DNA of 64,000 nucleotides from Candidatus Zhuqueibacterota bacterium (GTDB lineage: Bacteria; Zhuqueibacterota; Zhuqueibacteria; Residuimicrobiales; Krinioviventaceae): the NCBI GenBank assembly GCA_016928775.1, contig JAFGKD010000133.1, forward strand, positions 1 through 64,000, written 5' to 3'. The notes beneath the pieces were generated by a model. The model ran no database searches and was not told where the DNA came from. It saw only the letters and a list, made by a program, of their open reading frames with translations. The number at the start of each line of letters is the position of its first letter. Within the stretch, counting starts at the first letter, position 1. Position numbers and translations under genes: made by a program. Below, piece by piece: positions 25,902 to 35,465 of the stretch.

Positions 25902-27041
25902 ATGCGTTTTGTCACTACACTAATCATTGCTCTGCTGCTCAGCGGAGCACTATCTTCATTTCTCAAGAGTGAAGTCTTGATCAAAATTACCAATCCGACC
26001 GATGGGGCCTATTTTGAGCCCTGTGTTGATCTGAATGTGCGGGTGGACGTCAGCGTAACGGCCGACGAGGAGGTAAGTTATGTTTATCTTCATTATAACG
26101 GTCGAACATTGGCACGATTGCGCAGCCAACCCTGGGAGTATACGTGGGAAGCCATGAAAAGGGGCGTTTATGAGCTCAGCGCTCGCGCTGTAACAGCAGA
26201 TCGCACGGAATTCTGGTCAGATCCGGTACATATCAAAGTGGGTCCGGTGTCAAACGGCGAAAAGTTGTTCAACGGGAGTTTCGACTGCGGCTCAATGACG
26301 TCGTGGACGGGACAAGAGAATGAGGGCGCTCAAGCGGAATTTAACGTCTACGATGACGGCTATTTTGATGATCCCTATTATTTGGCGGTTGAAATCGAAA
26401 ATGGTGGAACAGCGGAGTGGCATATTCAAATTAACCAAACCTGCCCGACGGATTCGGGACATGTCTACACCATCACCTTTTTGGCCCATTCTGACGAGCC
26501 CAAAACCATTGCCGTCGGTATGCAGGAAAATCAGGATCCCTGGGCGAGCCAGGTGTGGCAAACCGTGGATATTGATGATGCTGATGAGTATAGCCTCGAA
26601 TTCACCGCATCGAGAACGGATCCGACCAATGTTTTACGATTCAATCCGGGTGGCAACACTATTACATTCTATCTTGATGATGTCCGTGTTGTCGATTTAT
26701 CCGCCAGCTCGGTCAAGTCAAAACAATTCGAGTTTGGCCCCGGAGTTGTGGCGGAATATGAATTGTTTCAGGCGTATCCCAATCCTTTTAACATAAACAC
26801 AACAATTCAATACAGTTTGTCCAAAGAGGCGGTGGTGTCGCTTGCCGTCTATAACATGAACGGACGTAAAGTCGCAACACTTGCGGACGGTGCACAAGAT
26901 GCCGGACTGCACACCGTCCGGTGGAATGGGCTGAATGATAACGGCTCTGAAGTACCGAGCGGCCTGTACGTCTATAAGCTGGATGTTCAGGATGGCTCGA
27001 AAAAGATTGAGCTGTCGCGTAAAATGCTCTTGTTAAAATAA
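25902..27041 (+). CDS. Secreted carbohydrate-binding protein with sorting domain
   Basis: The 379-residue protein has a signal peptide. An Ig-like domain (about 24-115) has the pattern 'VYLHYNGRTLARLRSQPWEY'. A CBM4/9-like jelly roll (about 120-275) starts 'LFNGSFDCGSMTSWTG'. The C-terminal sorting module (about 290-379) begins 'AYPNPFN' and ends 'KMLLLK'. It has no catalytic domain and is probably a surface glycan-binding protein. The ribosome site 'gggaggacggag' fixes the start at 25902. Confidence 0.75.
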   Translation: MRFVTTLIIALLLSGALSSFLKSEVLIKITNPTDGAYFEPCVDLNVRVDVSVTADEEVSYVYLHYNGRTLARLRSQPWEYTWEAMKRGVYELSARAVTADRTEFWSDPVHIKVGPVSNGEKLFNGSFDCGSMTSWTGQENEGAQAEFNVYDDGYFDDPYYLAVEIENGGTAEWHIQINQTCPTDSGHVYTITFLAHSDEPKTIAVGMQENQDPWASQVWQTVDIDDADEYSLEFTASRTDPTNVLRFNPGGNTITFYLDDVRVVDLSASSVKSKQFEFGPGVVAEYELFQAYPNPFNINTTIQYSLSKEAVVSLAVYNMNGRKVATLADGAQDAGLHTVRWNGLNDNGSEVPSGLYVYKLDVQDGSKKIELSRKMLLLK

Positions 27042-27072
27042 GGCCATCGGAGATAGTGAAGAAAGGTTCTGC

Positions 27073-28200
27073 ATGAAGTTATCCAACGCTCTGTTTGTTT
27101 TTGCGATTTTTATGAATTATATTATCGGTCTCGCGCAGGCCAACGGTGTCGCCATCCTCGCCCAGGATGACACGGTGAAAGCAAAAGAATGCATAACGCC
27201 GCCTCTCATTGACGGCGTGGCGGACGACGCCTGCTGGGCGGAGGCCACCTGGCAGGCCATCGACCAGGTGTGGATTCCGTGGGGCGCCAGGATGGACGCG
27301 GCCGATTTCACCGGCCGTTACAAAGCGACCTGGTCCTCCGAAACCGACAGGATCTATTTTTTGGTTGAAGTGATTGATGATGTTTTGGTGGACGGTTATA
27401 AATATCCGCAGGACGGCTATTATAACTGGGATGTGGTGGAAATCTTTTTTGACGAAGATGCGTCCGGTGGCGATCACATGCTCAATCAAAATGCTTTTGC
27501 CTATCACATCACCGCCGGCAACGACGAGGTGGAATTTGAAGCCATGGACCTGGCCGCCAACTGGGCGGTGAAAAACTATTCGGATCATCTCGATGTCCGG
27601 ATAGAGTCTGTTGCGGGTACATCTATTTGGGAAATCAGTTTGATTGTTTATAACGAGAGCTATGATCCCGATAAAACCAACAACCCTGATGAGGAATTGG
27701 CAGTGGGCAAGGTGTGCGGTTTGTCCATTGCCTATTGCGACAACGATAACCCGAATGAAAATCCCAAAACGCGCGACAATTTTATCGGTTCCGTCGAGGT
27801 GCCGCAGGCCAATTTCAATGATCACTGGATGAATGCCGACTGGTTTGGGAAAATAAAACTGGTGGCAACGGATTACGAGTCCACTGTACAGGATCAGATC
27901 GAAAAGCCGGCGGATTTTGCTGTGCTGCAAAATTATCCCAATCCGTTTAATCCCAGCACGACGATTCTTTTTACTCTTCCGGCCGACGCCCGCGTTCAGT
28001 TACACATATACAGCGCACGTGGACAAAACGTGCGTACCCTGGTGGATGGCTCTTATGTCGCCGGACCACACCATGTGCAGTGGGATGGTCTGGATGAAAC
28101 AGGGGAGAGGCTTTTTTCCGGCGTTTATATTTATCGGCTTGAAGCGGTGACCGCGCAGGGAGGGTTTAGGCAAACGCAAAAGATGATTTTGGTGCGATGA
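27073..28200 (+). CDS. Secreted CBM9-like protein with sorting domain
   Basis: The 375-residue protein has a signal peptide ('IIGLAQANG'). A family 9 carbohydrate-binding domain (about 40-265) opens 'PPLIDGVADDACWAEATW' and includes 'YNWDVVEIFFDEDAS'. The C-terminal sorting module begins 'NYPNPFN' and ends 'KMILVR'. Such domains bind reducing ends of glycans. It follows the previous secreted gene after 31 bases and probably shares its transcript, which ends at the terminator at 28291. Confidence 0.8.
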   Translation: MKLSNALFVFAIFMNYIIGLAQANGVAILAQDDTVKAKECITPPLIDGVADDACWAEATWQAIDQVWIPWGARMDAADFTGRYKATWSSETDRIYFLVEVIDDVLVDGYKYPQDGYYNWDVVEIFFDEDASGGDHMLNQNAFAYHITAGNDEVEFEAMDLAANWAVKNYSDHLDVRIESVAGTSIWEISLIVYNESYDPDKTNNPDEELAVGKVCGLSIAYCDNDNPNENPKTRDNFIGSVEVPQANFNDHWMNADWFGKIKLVATDYESTVQDQIEKPADFAVLQNYPNPFNPSTTILFTLPADARVQLHIYSARGQNVRTLVDGSYVAGPHHVQWDGLDETGERLFSGVYIYRLEAVTAQGGFRQTQKMILVR

Positions 28201-28290
28201 CAAAATACCAAGCAGATATATGATGGGATTAGCGAGGTGATTACCTTTTTCGTAGATTGTTTGAGCACAAGCAGACAAGCTAAAGTTTTG

Positions 28291-28327
28291 AAAAAAGGGT
28301 GGCTTTTATGCTGAGCCACCCTTTTTT
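28291..28327. terminator. Bidirectional intrinsic terminator
   Basis: The stem 'gggtggct' (28297-28304) pairs with 'agccaccc' (28314-28321). It is flanked by A6 on the left and T6 on the right, so it can end both the plus-strand secreted-protein unit and the minus-strand gene at 28343. Confidence 0.92.
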
Positions 28328-28342
28328 ATCATGATGCAGATT

Positions 28343-31300
28343 TTATTGCAGCAAGAGCATTTTTTTCACTTGGATAAAATCTCCCGCCTGAATTCGATAA
28401 AGGTACATTCCAGTCGCGACATCTTTGCCATCCCAATGAACCGTATAATAACCTGCTTGTTGGTTTTTATCTACTAATCGAACCACTTCTTGCCCAAGTA
28501 TATTATGGATACTGAGTGTTACTCGGCTATTTTCTGGCAACTGATATTTAATGTCTGTTGTTGGATTGAAGGGATTGGGATAATTTTGAAAAAGAACGTA
28601 GCGATCCGGCAGTTTCTGGCCATCGTCTTGTTCCTTCAAGTCAGTAATATGCCCGGTCACTTTGAGCGCGGTGATGGTAAAATATTGTTCACCCGTGCCG
28701 CTTACATCAAACGATGTTTCAGCTCTCATATCAGGAATAATAATGGCACCTGTTCCGTCAGTACCTTCACGGAGCTCCCAAATGTCATCTCCAATCTCCT
28801 TGAGTTCATTTGCATCCCAACTCACTGTAGCGGTGCGGCCGGGTGGTGTATTGCCATTGGGATCAACTTCCAATACCCATATTTCAGCTTGGACTGGATC
28901 CTGAACCAAACGGACATCGCTATAATGGGCGTTCGTGAAATCTCCTACACGAAACAGCCGAAGTTGCGCTGTATATTCTGGAGGTGATGGTGGTGCAGAA
29001 ATTGTATTTTCCGCATCATTGCTTGCACCCAGGACAACATTGCTCACCCGAACCCTGGAGCCCACTTCCTCGCCGGTGGCCAGAATTGTTGCATCCCACG
29101 TGGCTGCTGTTTCCGTTGGCGCTAAAGCTTTGGCAAATGAAGTCGTCATTCGTACGGTACACGGTTCTTTGCATTCAATCCAGACGGCTTCGTTCGGCTT
29201 CACCCTGTCCGTTAAATAATAACCGGTTTGTTGATCAAAGCCAAAGATCGCGCCAATCGCGGTTTTAGGATTTGCTTTTGGCATTGTCGTTTGATTGTAA
29301 AGCCCGCCAAGTATGTGCCATCCTTTTGTGAGGTCAACTGAATATTCAGTGACAGGTGCTCCTTTGATTGAGCCGGATGATGAATCGGCCATATTGAGCC
29401 AAAAGCCGCCTGTATAATTCGCCCTCAACGTATCGGTCACAGATTGGTAGCCAGTTTGCGGATCAAAATAAAAAACAGCTTGATAGTTTGGGAACAGATT
29501 CGGCAGCCATGGTTCCTCCGGCCAAACAGGCATGGAGGTCAAGCTCCATCCCGCAGGTTTGTTCACGAGCGTTGGAATGTCGACGGGCTTTGTATGCAAG
29601 ACCGAGATTTGCCCCAACCGTGAAAGCGACAGATTCCCCTCAGCAAAGGTCGCTTTTATATTAAAAGTTGCACTTGTACTATCAGGCACCGATCCGACAA
29701 TACCACCGTAGATACCATCGTTTTTCTCTCCGTCAGCAATGCTACCGTCATCGCTGAGGATAAATTTTTGTCCACCGCGCTCCGCAATTACAGTAGCACC
29801 AAGAATAGGAACAGGTTGATCAACATTGTAGGAATCCAAAAGTCGTGCCTGTAAAGCATAGATTCGATCAGTTCGGTCAATGGCTTTACTAGACAGCTCC
29901 ATGTCGATATCATTGGTTGTCACGCAAAAGCCATCTATTTTTGTGCCCTCGATATTATGTCCAGTGACAGTAATCCTCATCACCCATAACCCTGGTAACG
30001 GCTGATTAATACGAAGATTTTCACCGTTTGGCAACAGCACAAAACTTCCCCCTGGGTATTCGGTGATGTTATTCCTGTTAATGACGACACCATCTGGATC
30101 TTCCAGCTCCACCATACCACTGGCATTCCCTTGTTCAACCGGGAGCCAATGACCCATAAAATCAACATCTGTGGTTCTCCGATCGATGTGAACGAGTTCA
30201 CCAATTGTCCTGGAAGTATCCGTCGCAGTGATCGTATTGTCGGTGAGCAGTGGGTTCACCAGGCCGCTGTAGCTTAGAATAAGGTCTCTGTCCATAATAA
30301 GCGTATACATATGAACATACGTCGCCAACAGCTCGTACGCAGTCGGCGCTTGAAGAAAGACACCATTTCCAGCGAGTGCCAGGTTTCGTAGAAGTGCTTC
30401 CCCCAAAGGATCCGGACCAAGAAAGATCGTATACAGCGCTGTTTCGTCGGGCACAGGCAGGCCGGAAAGTACATCCATGGCCCAAGGAGGCGTATTTTCC
30501 TCACCATCACCCAAAATCAGCATAAACTGAGGTTCAATGCCTGATGGCGTGACAGCATCCAGAATATCCTGGCCCGCCTCGAGACCAGTACCATACGAGG
30601 TAGCGCCTCTTGGTGTCAGCGCATTGATTGCGGCAATCAACGATGCACGATTCGCCGGTGTCATCTGAACTAATGGGTGATCCAACGCTGGATCGTGTTC
30701 ATGGTCGAAATTTGTTAGTCCAACACGATCCTGGCCATCACAGAATCCGGAAAAAATAATAGCTGCATCTTTTGTATAGACAATGCGCGGTGTTGGATCG
30801 ACGCCCGGCTCAGTATCCCAACCCATGCTGCCGGAACGATCCATGACCAATGCCACATCGATCCCGCCCTCTCCGGCTAACAAAACATGCGGCCAAATGC
30901 CATGCAGTTGAAAGGCGTCGCGGATGTCAATAAAATTAGGCGTTCCGTTCCCTAAATTATTGTCGTCATCATCTGCAAGAATAATATCCAGCATGAATTC
31001 AATCCATGCCACGATTGCAATCGCATCACTCGCGCCACCATACAATGCAACATGAAAGAGTTCATTGGCCAGGATGCTGCCATTCTCTGTTCCATAGGTT
31101 GCGATAAAATTATCCCGCATATCCCATAGCGCGCCGGAGAGAATTTGACCCTGGTTATGGGGAGTGCCCAATGCTGCCCAGTCATCGGGATATTCATATG
31201 TATTGTCGGCATTACGACGGACGTACCCCGCACCGCCGATACCCAACGAGTGACGCGGATCGCGAACAAAAAATGCCGAGGTGATATCCGCTACCGGTTC

Positions 31301-32764
31301 TTTGAATGCGGTTGGTGCCGGAGCGATAGCACCTGCCATTCTGTGTTGCTCATAATGTCTGCCGTGACCCCATTCATGGTAAACGGTTCTTGGTGATGTC
31401 GCGGAATTGACCCAGTTGATCCCGCCAAGCCATCCACCCAAAAAAAAGTACATGCTGTGAGAAGTGCGCGAATACCCAGCATTTCCTCGCATTCCCGGAT
31501 CATCAATATTGACATAGCACCCCAACTTGTTAAAATCTGTACGAAAGCTGAGCCCAAACGCATCATCCATTGCAGCCACATGTTCAAAAATCTGGTTTGT
31601 GTGATAAAAAGCATCTCGTTCAGCAATAGTCGACCTGGCATCCGTCCAGACAAGATCGTGTGTCTCGCCGGGTGATACCGTGTTGAGATAATTTGCGTCT
31701 GTCCCTCCATCGTTATTGATCTCGACAATTGGGCCATTTAATGATGTATTAAGAATACCATGCGTACTGCCCGCTGCCAGCGTTGCTGAATAGTAGCCGG
31801 CTGCATCAGTAACTGCAGTTGCCACGATATCGGATGGCTTGCTTGTTATATCAACCGCTTGATGTTCAAATGGTCTTGATACAGGTGTGTCTTGCGGGAC
31901 TTCCGGATGGACTGTTCCCGTTACCGTGCCATCAACTAGATCGATAGCCAGTTCCCGGCGCAGGACATTGCCGGTGCGCGCATCGACCCAAGCCTGCCAC
32001 GGAAAGCTCATATCCGGATCATCGGTATTGACGCTGTAAACGATTCGATAATCATATCCCTTTTCTTTTGCAACTGGCATAATGAATGGTCCGGCTATTT
32101 TCAGTTCACGATTTGTTTTTGCCTCTTCAGGTAGTCCAGACTGAGCTGCCTGCATGAGCGAACCGGATTTATACAAAACTGACGGTTGCTCAAGTTCAAG
32201 TCCTGGAGCTGTATCAATTCCAAATGTAATGAGTTTCCCACTCGTCGATAATCGAAGCTCCACTTCACTCCAAAGTACCTCCATGTTTTGATGTTCCTGA
32301 TAGAAACTGATTATCCAATAATCCTTGACTTTGAAGGTTCTACGCAAGCGAAGTTCATTTGGTGAAACGCCGATAACCTCACCTAAAAATTCGATGGTTT
32401 TCCACGCTGCATCCTCTACATTGGACTCTGTCACGATTGAGATACCCGGAACAGGAATTGCTTCGCCAAATGCACGATGAGGCGATCCGGAGCCGGATTT
32501 CCACCAATACCAATCCCAGCTTGGATAGTCGCTTTTGAACGACTGCCAGGCTGATGAGGCTTCATAAGACGCCGTCTGTGCATCCTGAAAGCTGTAAGAA
32601 ATTTTTTCCTGAGGAAGTGAAACGGTAATTTTATCGATAATTTTCTGGAGATTTTCCGGATATTCGTTTGCAAGACTCAATGATGAAAGTAATGCGACAA
32701 AAAGAAGGGTGATGATATTAGCTGCAGTCATACAACAAAACAAATAATTCTTTTTTGGTAACAT
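28343..32764 (-). CDS. Giant secreted metalloprotease fused to a VWA domain
   Basis: The 1473-residue secreted protein has these parts in order: a signal or anchor (13-32), an FTP/fungalysin-type propeptide (about 50-270), and a small carboxypeptidase-regulatory-like insert (about 277-335). Next comes a zinc-protease region with H463-E-W-G-H467 and downstream Glu489 in 'KEPVADITS'. A VWA domain (about 634-820) follows with MIDAS D642-R-S644-G-S646. Ig-like and beta-rich regions lead to a C-terminal sorting module ('NYPNPFN' to 'KMLLLQ'). The combination suggests a surface enzyme with adhesion function. The protease family (M36-like) is inferred from the propeptide and HEXXH context. Confidence 0.75.
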   Translation of the reverse strand: MLPKKNYLFCCMTAANIITLLFVALLSSLSLANEYPENLQKIIDKITVSLPQEKISYSFQDAQTASYEASSAWQSFKSDYPSWDWYWWKSGSGSPHRAFGEAIPVPGISIVTESNVEDAAWKTIEFLGEVIGVSPNELRLRRTFKVKDYWIISFYQEHQNMEVLWSEVELRLSTSGKLITFGIDTAPGLELEQPSVLYKSGSLMQAAQSGLPEEAKTNRELKIAGPFIMPVAKEKGYDYRIVYSVNTDDPDMSFPWQAWVDARTGNVLRRELAIDLVDGTVTGTVHPEVPQDTPVSRPFEHQAVDITSKPSDIVATAVTDAAGYYSATLAAGSTHGILNTSLNGPIVEINNDGGTDANYLNTVSPGETHDLVWTDARSTIAERDAFYHTNQIFEHVAAMDDAFGLSFRTDFNKLGCYVNIDDPGMRGNAGYSRTSHSMYFFLGGWLGGINWVNSATSPRTVYHEWGHGRHYEQHRMAGAIAPAPTAFKEPVADITSAFFVRDPRHSLGIGGAGYVRRNADNTYEYPDDWAALGTPHNQGQILSGALWDMRDNFIATYGTENGSILANELFHVALYGGASDAIAIVAWIEFMLDIILADDDDNNLGNGTPNFIDIRDAFQLHGIWPHVLLAGEGGIDVALVMDRSGSMGWDTEPGVDPTPRIVYTKDAAIIFSGFCDGQDRVGLTNFDHEHDPALDHPLVQMTPANRASLIAAINALTPRGATSYGTGLEAGQDILDAVTPSGIEPQFMLILGDGEENTPPWAMDVLSGLPVPDETALYTIFLGPDPLGEALLRNLALAGNGVFLQAPTAYELLATYVHMYTLIMDRDLILSYSGLVNPLLTDNTITATDTSRTIGELVHIDRRTTDVDFMGHWLPVEQGNASGMVELEDPDGVVINRNNITEYPGGSFVLLPNGENLRINQPLPGLWVMRITVTGHNIEGTKIDGFCVTTNDIDMELSSKAIDRTDRIYALQARLLDSYNVDQPVPILGATVIAERGGQKFILSDDGSIADGEKNDGIYGGIVGSVPDSTSATFNIKATFAEGNLSLSRLGQISVLHTKPVDIPTLVNKPAGWSLTSMPVWPEEPWLPNLFPNYQAVFYFDPQTGYQSVTDTLRANYTGGFWLNMADSSSGSIKGAPVTEYSVDLTKGWHILGGLYNQTTMPKANPKTAIGAIFGFDQQTGYYLTDRVKPNEAVWIECKEPCTVRMTTSFAKALAPTETAATWDATILATGEEVGSRVRVSNVVLGASNDAENTISAPPSPPEYTAQLRLFRVGDFTNAHYSDVRLVQDPVQAEIWVLEVDPNGNTPPGRTATVSWDANELKEIGDDIWELREGTDGTGAIIIPDMRAETSFDVSGTGEQYFTITALKVTGHITDLKEQDDGQKLPDRYVLFQNYPNPFNPTTDIKYQLPENSRVTLSIHNILGQEVVRLVDKNQQAGYYTVHWDGKDVATGMYLYRIQAGDFIQVKKMLLLQ

Positions 32765-33229
32765 AGTGTACCCCCTGTTAAATTGTTTTCCTTGGTGATT
32801 AACGCATACTTTGTGTGATTTGATTGCTGAAACTCAATATTCCTCCTTTTATTTTGTGAACTTTTTATGGATTATAAATGATAGCGTCCCTTAATACTTT
32901 GGCGGCTTTTAAATTTGATTTCCCAGCAAAGGATATAATTGATTTTTGCAACAATTAGAAACGTTCCCTTTAAAACAAAGACAATTTCATTGATGTTTTT
33001 TCCCGATTTTTAGTCGGATATTCGCCCCATTTCGCGTTTGGCAATTCGCTCATCGTTTAAACATTGCAAATTCACATTACTCACCTTTGCCTTATTAACT
33101 CAACCTGCTCCAATGCCAACCAATGTGAAAAAATTACAAAACCTCAGTGACATGTGACTTGATCATCAAAGGGCTACAATAGTTAAAATCCGATGAGGCT
33201 TTAAACGGTCTCTGAAGCCTGGAAAGCCT
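32765..33229. other. Non-coding region upstream of the metalloprotease gene
   Basis: About 465 AT-rich bases without a supported gene on either strand. The segment next to 32764 must hold the promoter of the metalloprotease gene, but no clear -35/-10 pair was found. No repeats or hairpins stand out. Confidence 0.4.
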
Positions 33230-33441
33230 TCAATTCATTGTCAAGACCTTTGAGTCTTTTGCCACTCGATCGCGGGTTAAATCAAGAACAGCTTCACCAC
33301 TTGCGAAATCTCTGATGCGCAAATTCCCGGATAATACTTGCCACCATGATGATTTCCTACAAATTTAACTTCGACTTTTGTTTTTAATGAAGCGCCTCTG
33401 ACAGGATTACTTTTAAAATCTTTCAATGTTGATCTTGCTCC
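33230..33441 (-). pseudogene. Possible degraded gene fragment after the SnoaL-like gene
   Basis: On the minus strand, the frame of the SnoaL-like gene stays open after its stop (33442-33444) for 54 codons down to 33277. It encodes a protein-like stretch ('KTKVEVKFVGNHHGGKYYPG'). From about that point another frame continues to 33230 with 'LRIRDFASGEAVLDL'. This looks like a frameshifted remnant of a beta-rich domain. A TTG at 33424-33426 could start a short product. It is equally possible that the pattern is chance. Confidence 0.3.
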
Positions 33442-33807
33442 TCACATCACCCCCAACTGCTTCATCAAATCCAGTTGATCCACACCCATCCAGTGATTGA
33501 CGATCTTGCCGTTTGCAACCTGGTAAATGAGCAGCACCGGCAGGGTGGCGGATTTTTGAGTGGCCGGGATCTCGCCGATCGGTCCTTTATTTGTGCCTCG
33601 AAAGGTGACGCGCACCGCGACTTTGTCGTCCTCGGATAGCATATCCTCGATGAGCAGCTCATATTCCGGGAATGCCGCTTCAAAAAAAGCAATGTGATCT
33701 TTGAGCGCCTGATCGGCGACGTATTGTTCCACAACTTCCGGCGGCTTGGGCTTGCCGCTCAAGGCGGTGAGGTATTCTGTGATAAAGTCTTTGAGTTGCT
33801 GTGACAT
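33442..33807 (-). CDS. SnoaL-like (NTF2-fold) protein, paralog 1
   Basis: The 121-residue protein has the NTF2/SnoaL fold pattern and ends 'GKIVNHWMGVDQLDLMKQLG'. It is a clear paralog of the protein at 39373-39747, sharing 'ALSGK.KP', 'KVAVR' and the 'HWM' motif. The family includes ester cyclases and isomerases, and no substrate can be given. The start at 33807 follows 'caggaggacaaccatc'. The longer frame to 33858 has no ribosome site. Confidence 0.8.
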   Translation of the reverse strand: MSQQLKDFITEYLTALSGKPKPPEVVEQYVADQALKDHIAFFEAAFPEYELLIEDMLSEDDKVAVRVTFRGTNKGPIGEIPATQKSATLPVLLIYQVANGKIVNHWMGVDQLDLMKQLGVM

Positions 33808-33885
33808 GATGGTTGTCCTCCTGTTCAAAAAAGGATTTATAGAAAGAATGATCGCCAAATATTAAAAACATACTTGACTGCATAA

Positions 33886-35331
33886 TTACTGAACATTTAT
33901 AAGATAAGCTGAAAATGCCGAGTAGTTTTCATGTGTATTTCTTCCGACTTCCATTACATAAATCCATTTTCTAGTACGGCCATCGCCGTTGTTGACAAGG
34001 TATTTTACATCACGATTACGCCATCTGCCTCCTCTAATTACTTGTTTCTGTTTTTTTACCGCTTCTTCAATAACGACATAATGATCAGCAACACCTTTTC
34101 CACTGCTATGAATAAGAAGTATAACAGGTTTGTCCGCATCAAGATATTTCTTAACTTCATTAAACTTATTGATTTCGTCTCCTTGATATCGCCTGCAGCT
34201 TGTACCGTTATAACCGAGTTTTTTTGCATATTCGATTCCGCGGCTCATTTCGCTTGGTTTTGTAAATCCGTTTTTTTCTCCCTTGTATGACCCTACCTTC
34301 CAAACAAAATCATATGTCATGCAATATTTCGCACACCACTTCATGCAATCACTGATAGGTCTGTCATAAGTATTTGAAGGGCTGCAGTTATTCATAACAT
34401 CATAGCCGTTAAATAGCCTATCTTTGCCTTTGAATGCTTTCCAATATGCATATACAATTGCCCAAGCGGTATTGCCGCAACCAATATTATATCCATTTCC
34501 CTTTTTAAATTGATGCCACTGAGGAGTATGCCAGCCACAAGGAAATGTATTCCTCAGCGATGCTTTTATTTCTCTATATTTCCCTGCCCAGGCGTTTTTT
34601 ACCCAACCGATTTCATGTCTATTTAACTTTTCAATTTGTTGTTCAGATTTAAGAAATGAATAATATTCCTTGATCTCATTTGAGGTATAGATTGGAAAGC
34701 ATTCTCTTGATTTAACAGAGTCTCTAAAGGTTTTAAAATTGTCTTGTGAACCGCCAATATAAGACGTTAATTTTTGAGGTTGGGAATGAGTTACTATATC
34801 ATCAAATCCAGTAGAGGCAAGTATCTTACTACTGGATTTTGAAAGGTTATCCGGATGATGAACTGCTACATTACTGAACCAATCATATCGGAAAATTATA
34901 AAATCTTCATGACCAATTCTCTTCCTATAGCTTTCAGTCAATGTTATACCTTCTGTCACACTTTCTGGGATAAGCAAATCTGTCATATTTATATTTACCA
35001 AAACATAACCAGCATCCTGATCATTGGTCATTACCTTACATTCGTAATATGATATTCCTTCAATACCATCAATATGTATTGGGAATGCTTCAACGACTTT
35101 TGATTCAGTTGTCCATTTGTCATTTTCAGAAATATCCGCACTTGACAGAACTTCTTGTTGAGCGATTAATATGGCAGTTTTTTTGTCGATGATATTATCT
35201 CCGGAGCTTACTATGTTATCACATTTATGGAATGTTATGTCGGAAATATTGTCGTAGTTGACTTCAAGGAAATAAACAATTCCCCCTGCCAATAATGCCA
35301 TAATGATTTTTTTAAACTTGACATCACTCAT
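33886..35331 (-). CDS. C39-like cysteine peptidase, membrane-anchored
   Basis: The 481-residue protein has one N-terminal hydrophobic segment ('IIMALLAGGIVYFLEV') and a long AT-rich N-terminal half. The C-terminal papain-like domain has Cys285 in 'IGCGNTAWAIVYAYW' and His417 in 'GVADHYVVIEE', which fits a C39-like peptidase. It is unrelated in codon use and base composition to its neighbours, which suggests acquisition. The start at 35331 follows 'aaggagaaaaaa'. Another in-frame ATG at 35385 overlaps the stop of a four-codon frame that has a perfect 'aaaggaggtga' ahead of it, so coupled initiation there is possible. Confidence 0.6.
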   Translation of the reverse strand: MSDVKFKKIIMALLAGGIVYFLEVNYDNISDITFHKCDNIVSSGDNIIDKKTAILIAQQEVLSSADISENDKWTTESKVVEAFPIHIDGIEGISYYECKVMTNDQDAGYVLVNINMTDLLIPESVTEGITLTESYRKRIGHEDFIIFRYDWFSNVAVHHPDNLSKSSSKILASTGFDDIVTHSQPQKLTSYIGGSQDNFKTFRDSVKSRECFPIYTSNEIKEYYSFLKSEQQIEKLNRHEIGWVKNAWAGKYREIKASLRNTFPCGWHTPQWHQFKKGNGYNIGCGNTAWAIVYAYWKAFKGKDRLFNGYDVMNNCSPSNTYDRPISDCMKWCAKYCMTYDFVWKVGSYKGEKNGFTKPSEMSRGIEYAKKLGYNGTSCRRYQGDEINKFNEVKKYLDADKPVILLIHSSGKGVADHYVVIEEAVKKQKQVIRGGRWRNRDVKYLVNNGDGRTRKWIYVMEVGRNTHENYSAFSAYLINVQ

Positions 35332-35465
35332 TTTTTTCTCCTTCCTCTTGTTTAAGCCATAACAAATTTTATTATAAAAATTCATTCATTATACATTTTA
35401 TTTTAGTCACCTCCTTTCCACCTATTGTAATCTATTAGAAGACTCAAAAAACACATATAAATTTT

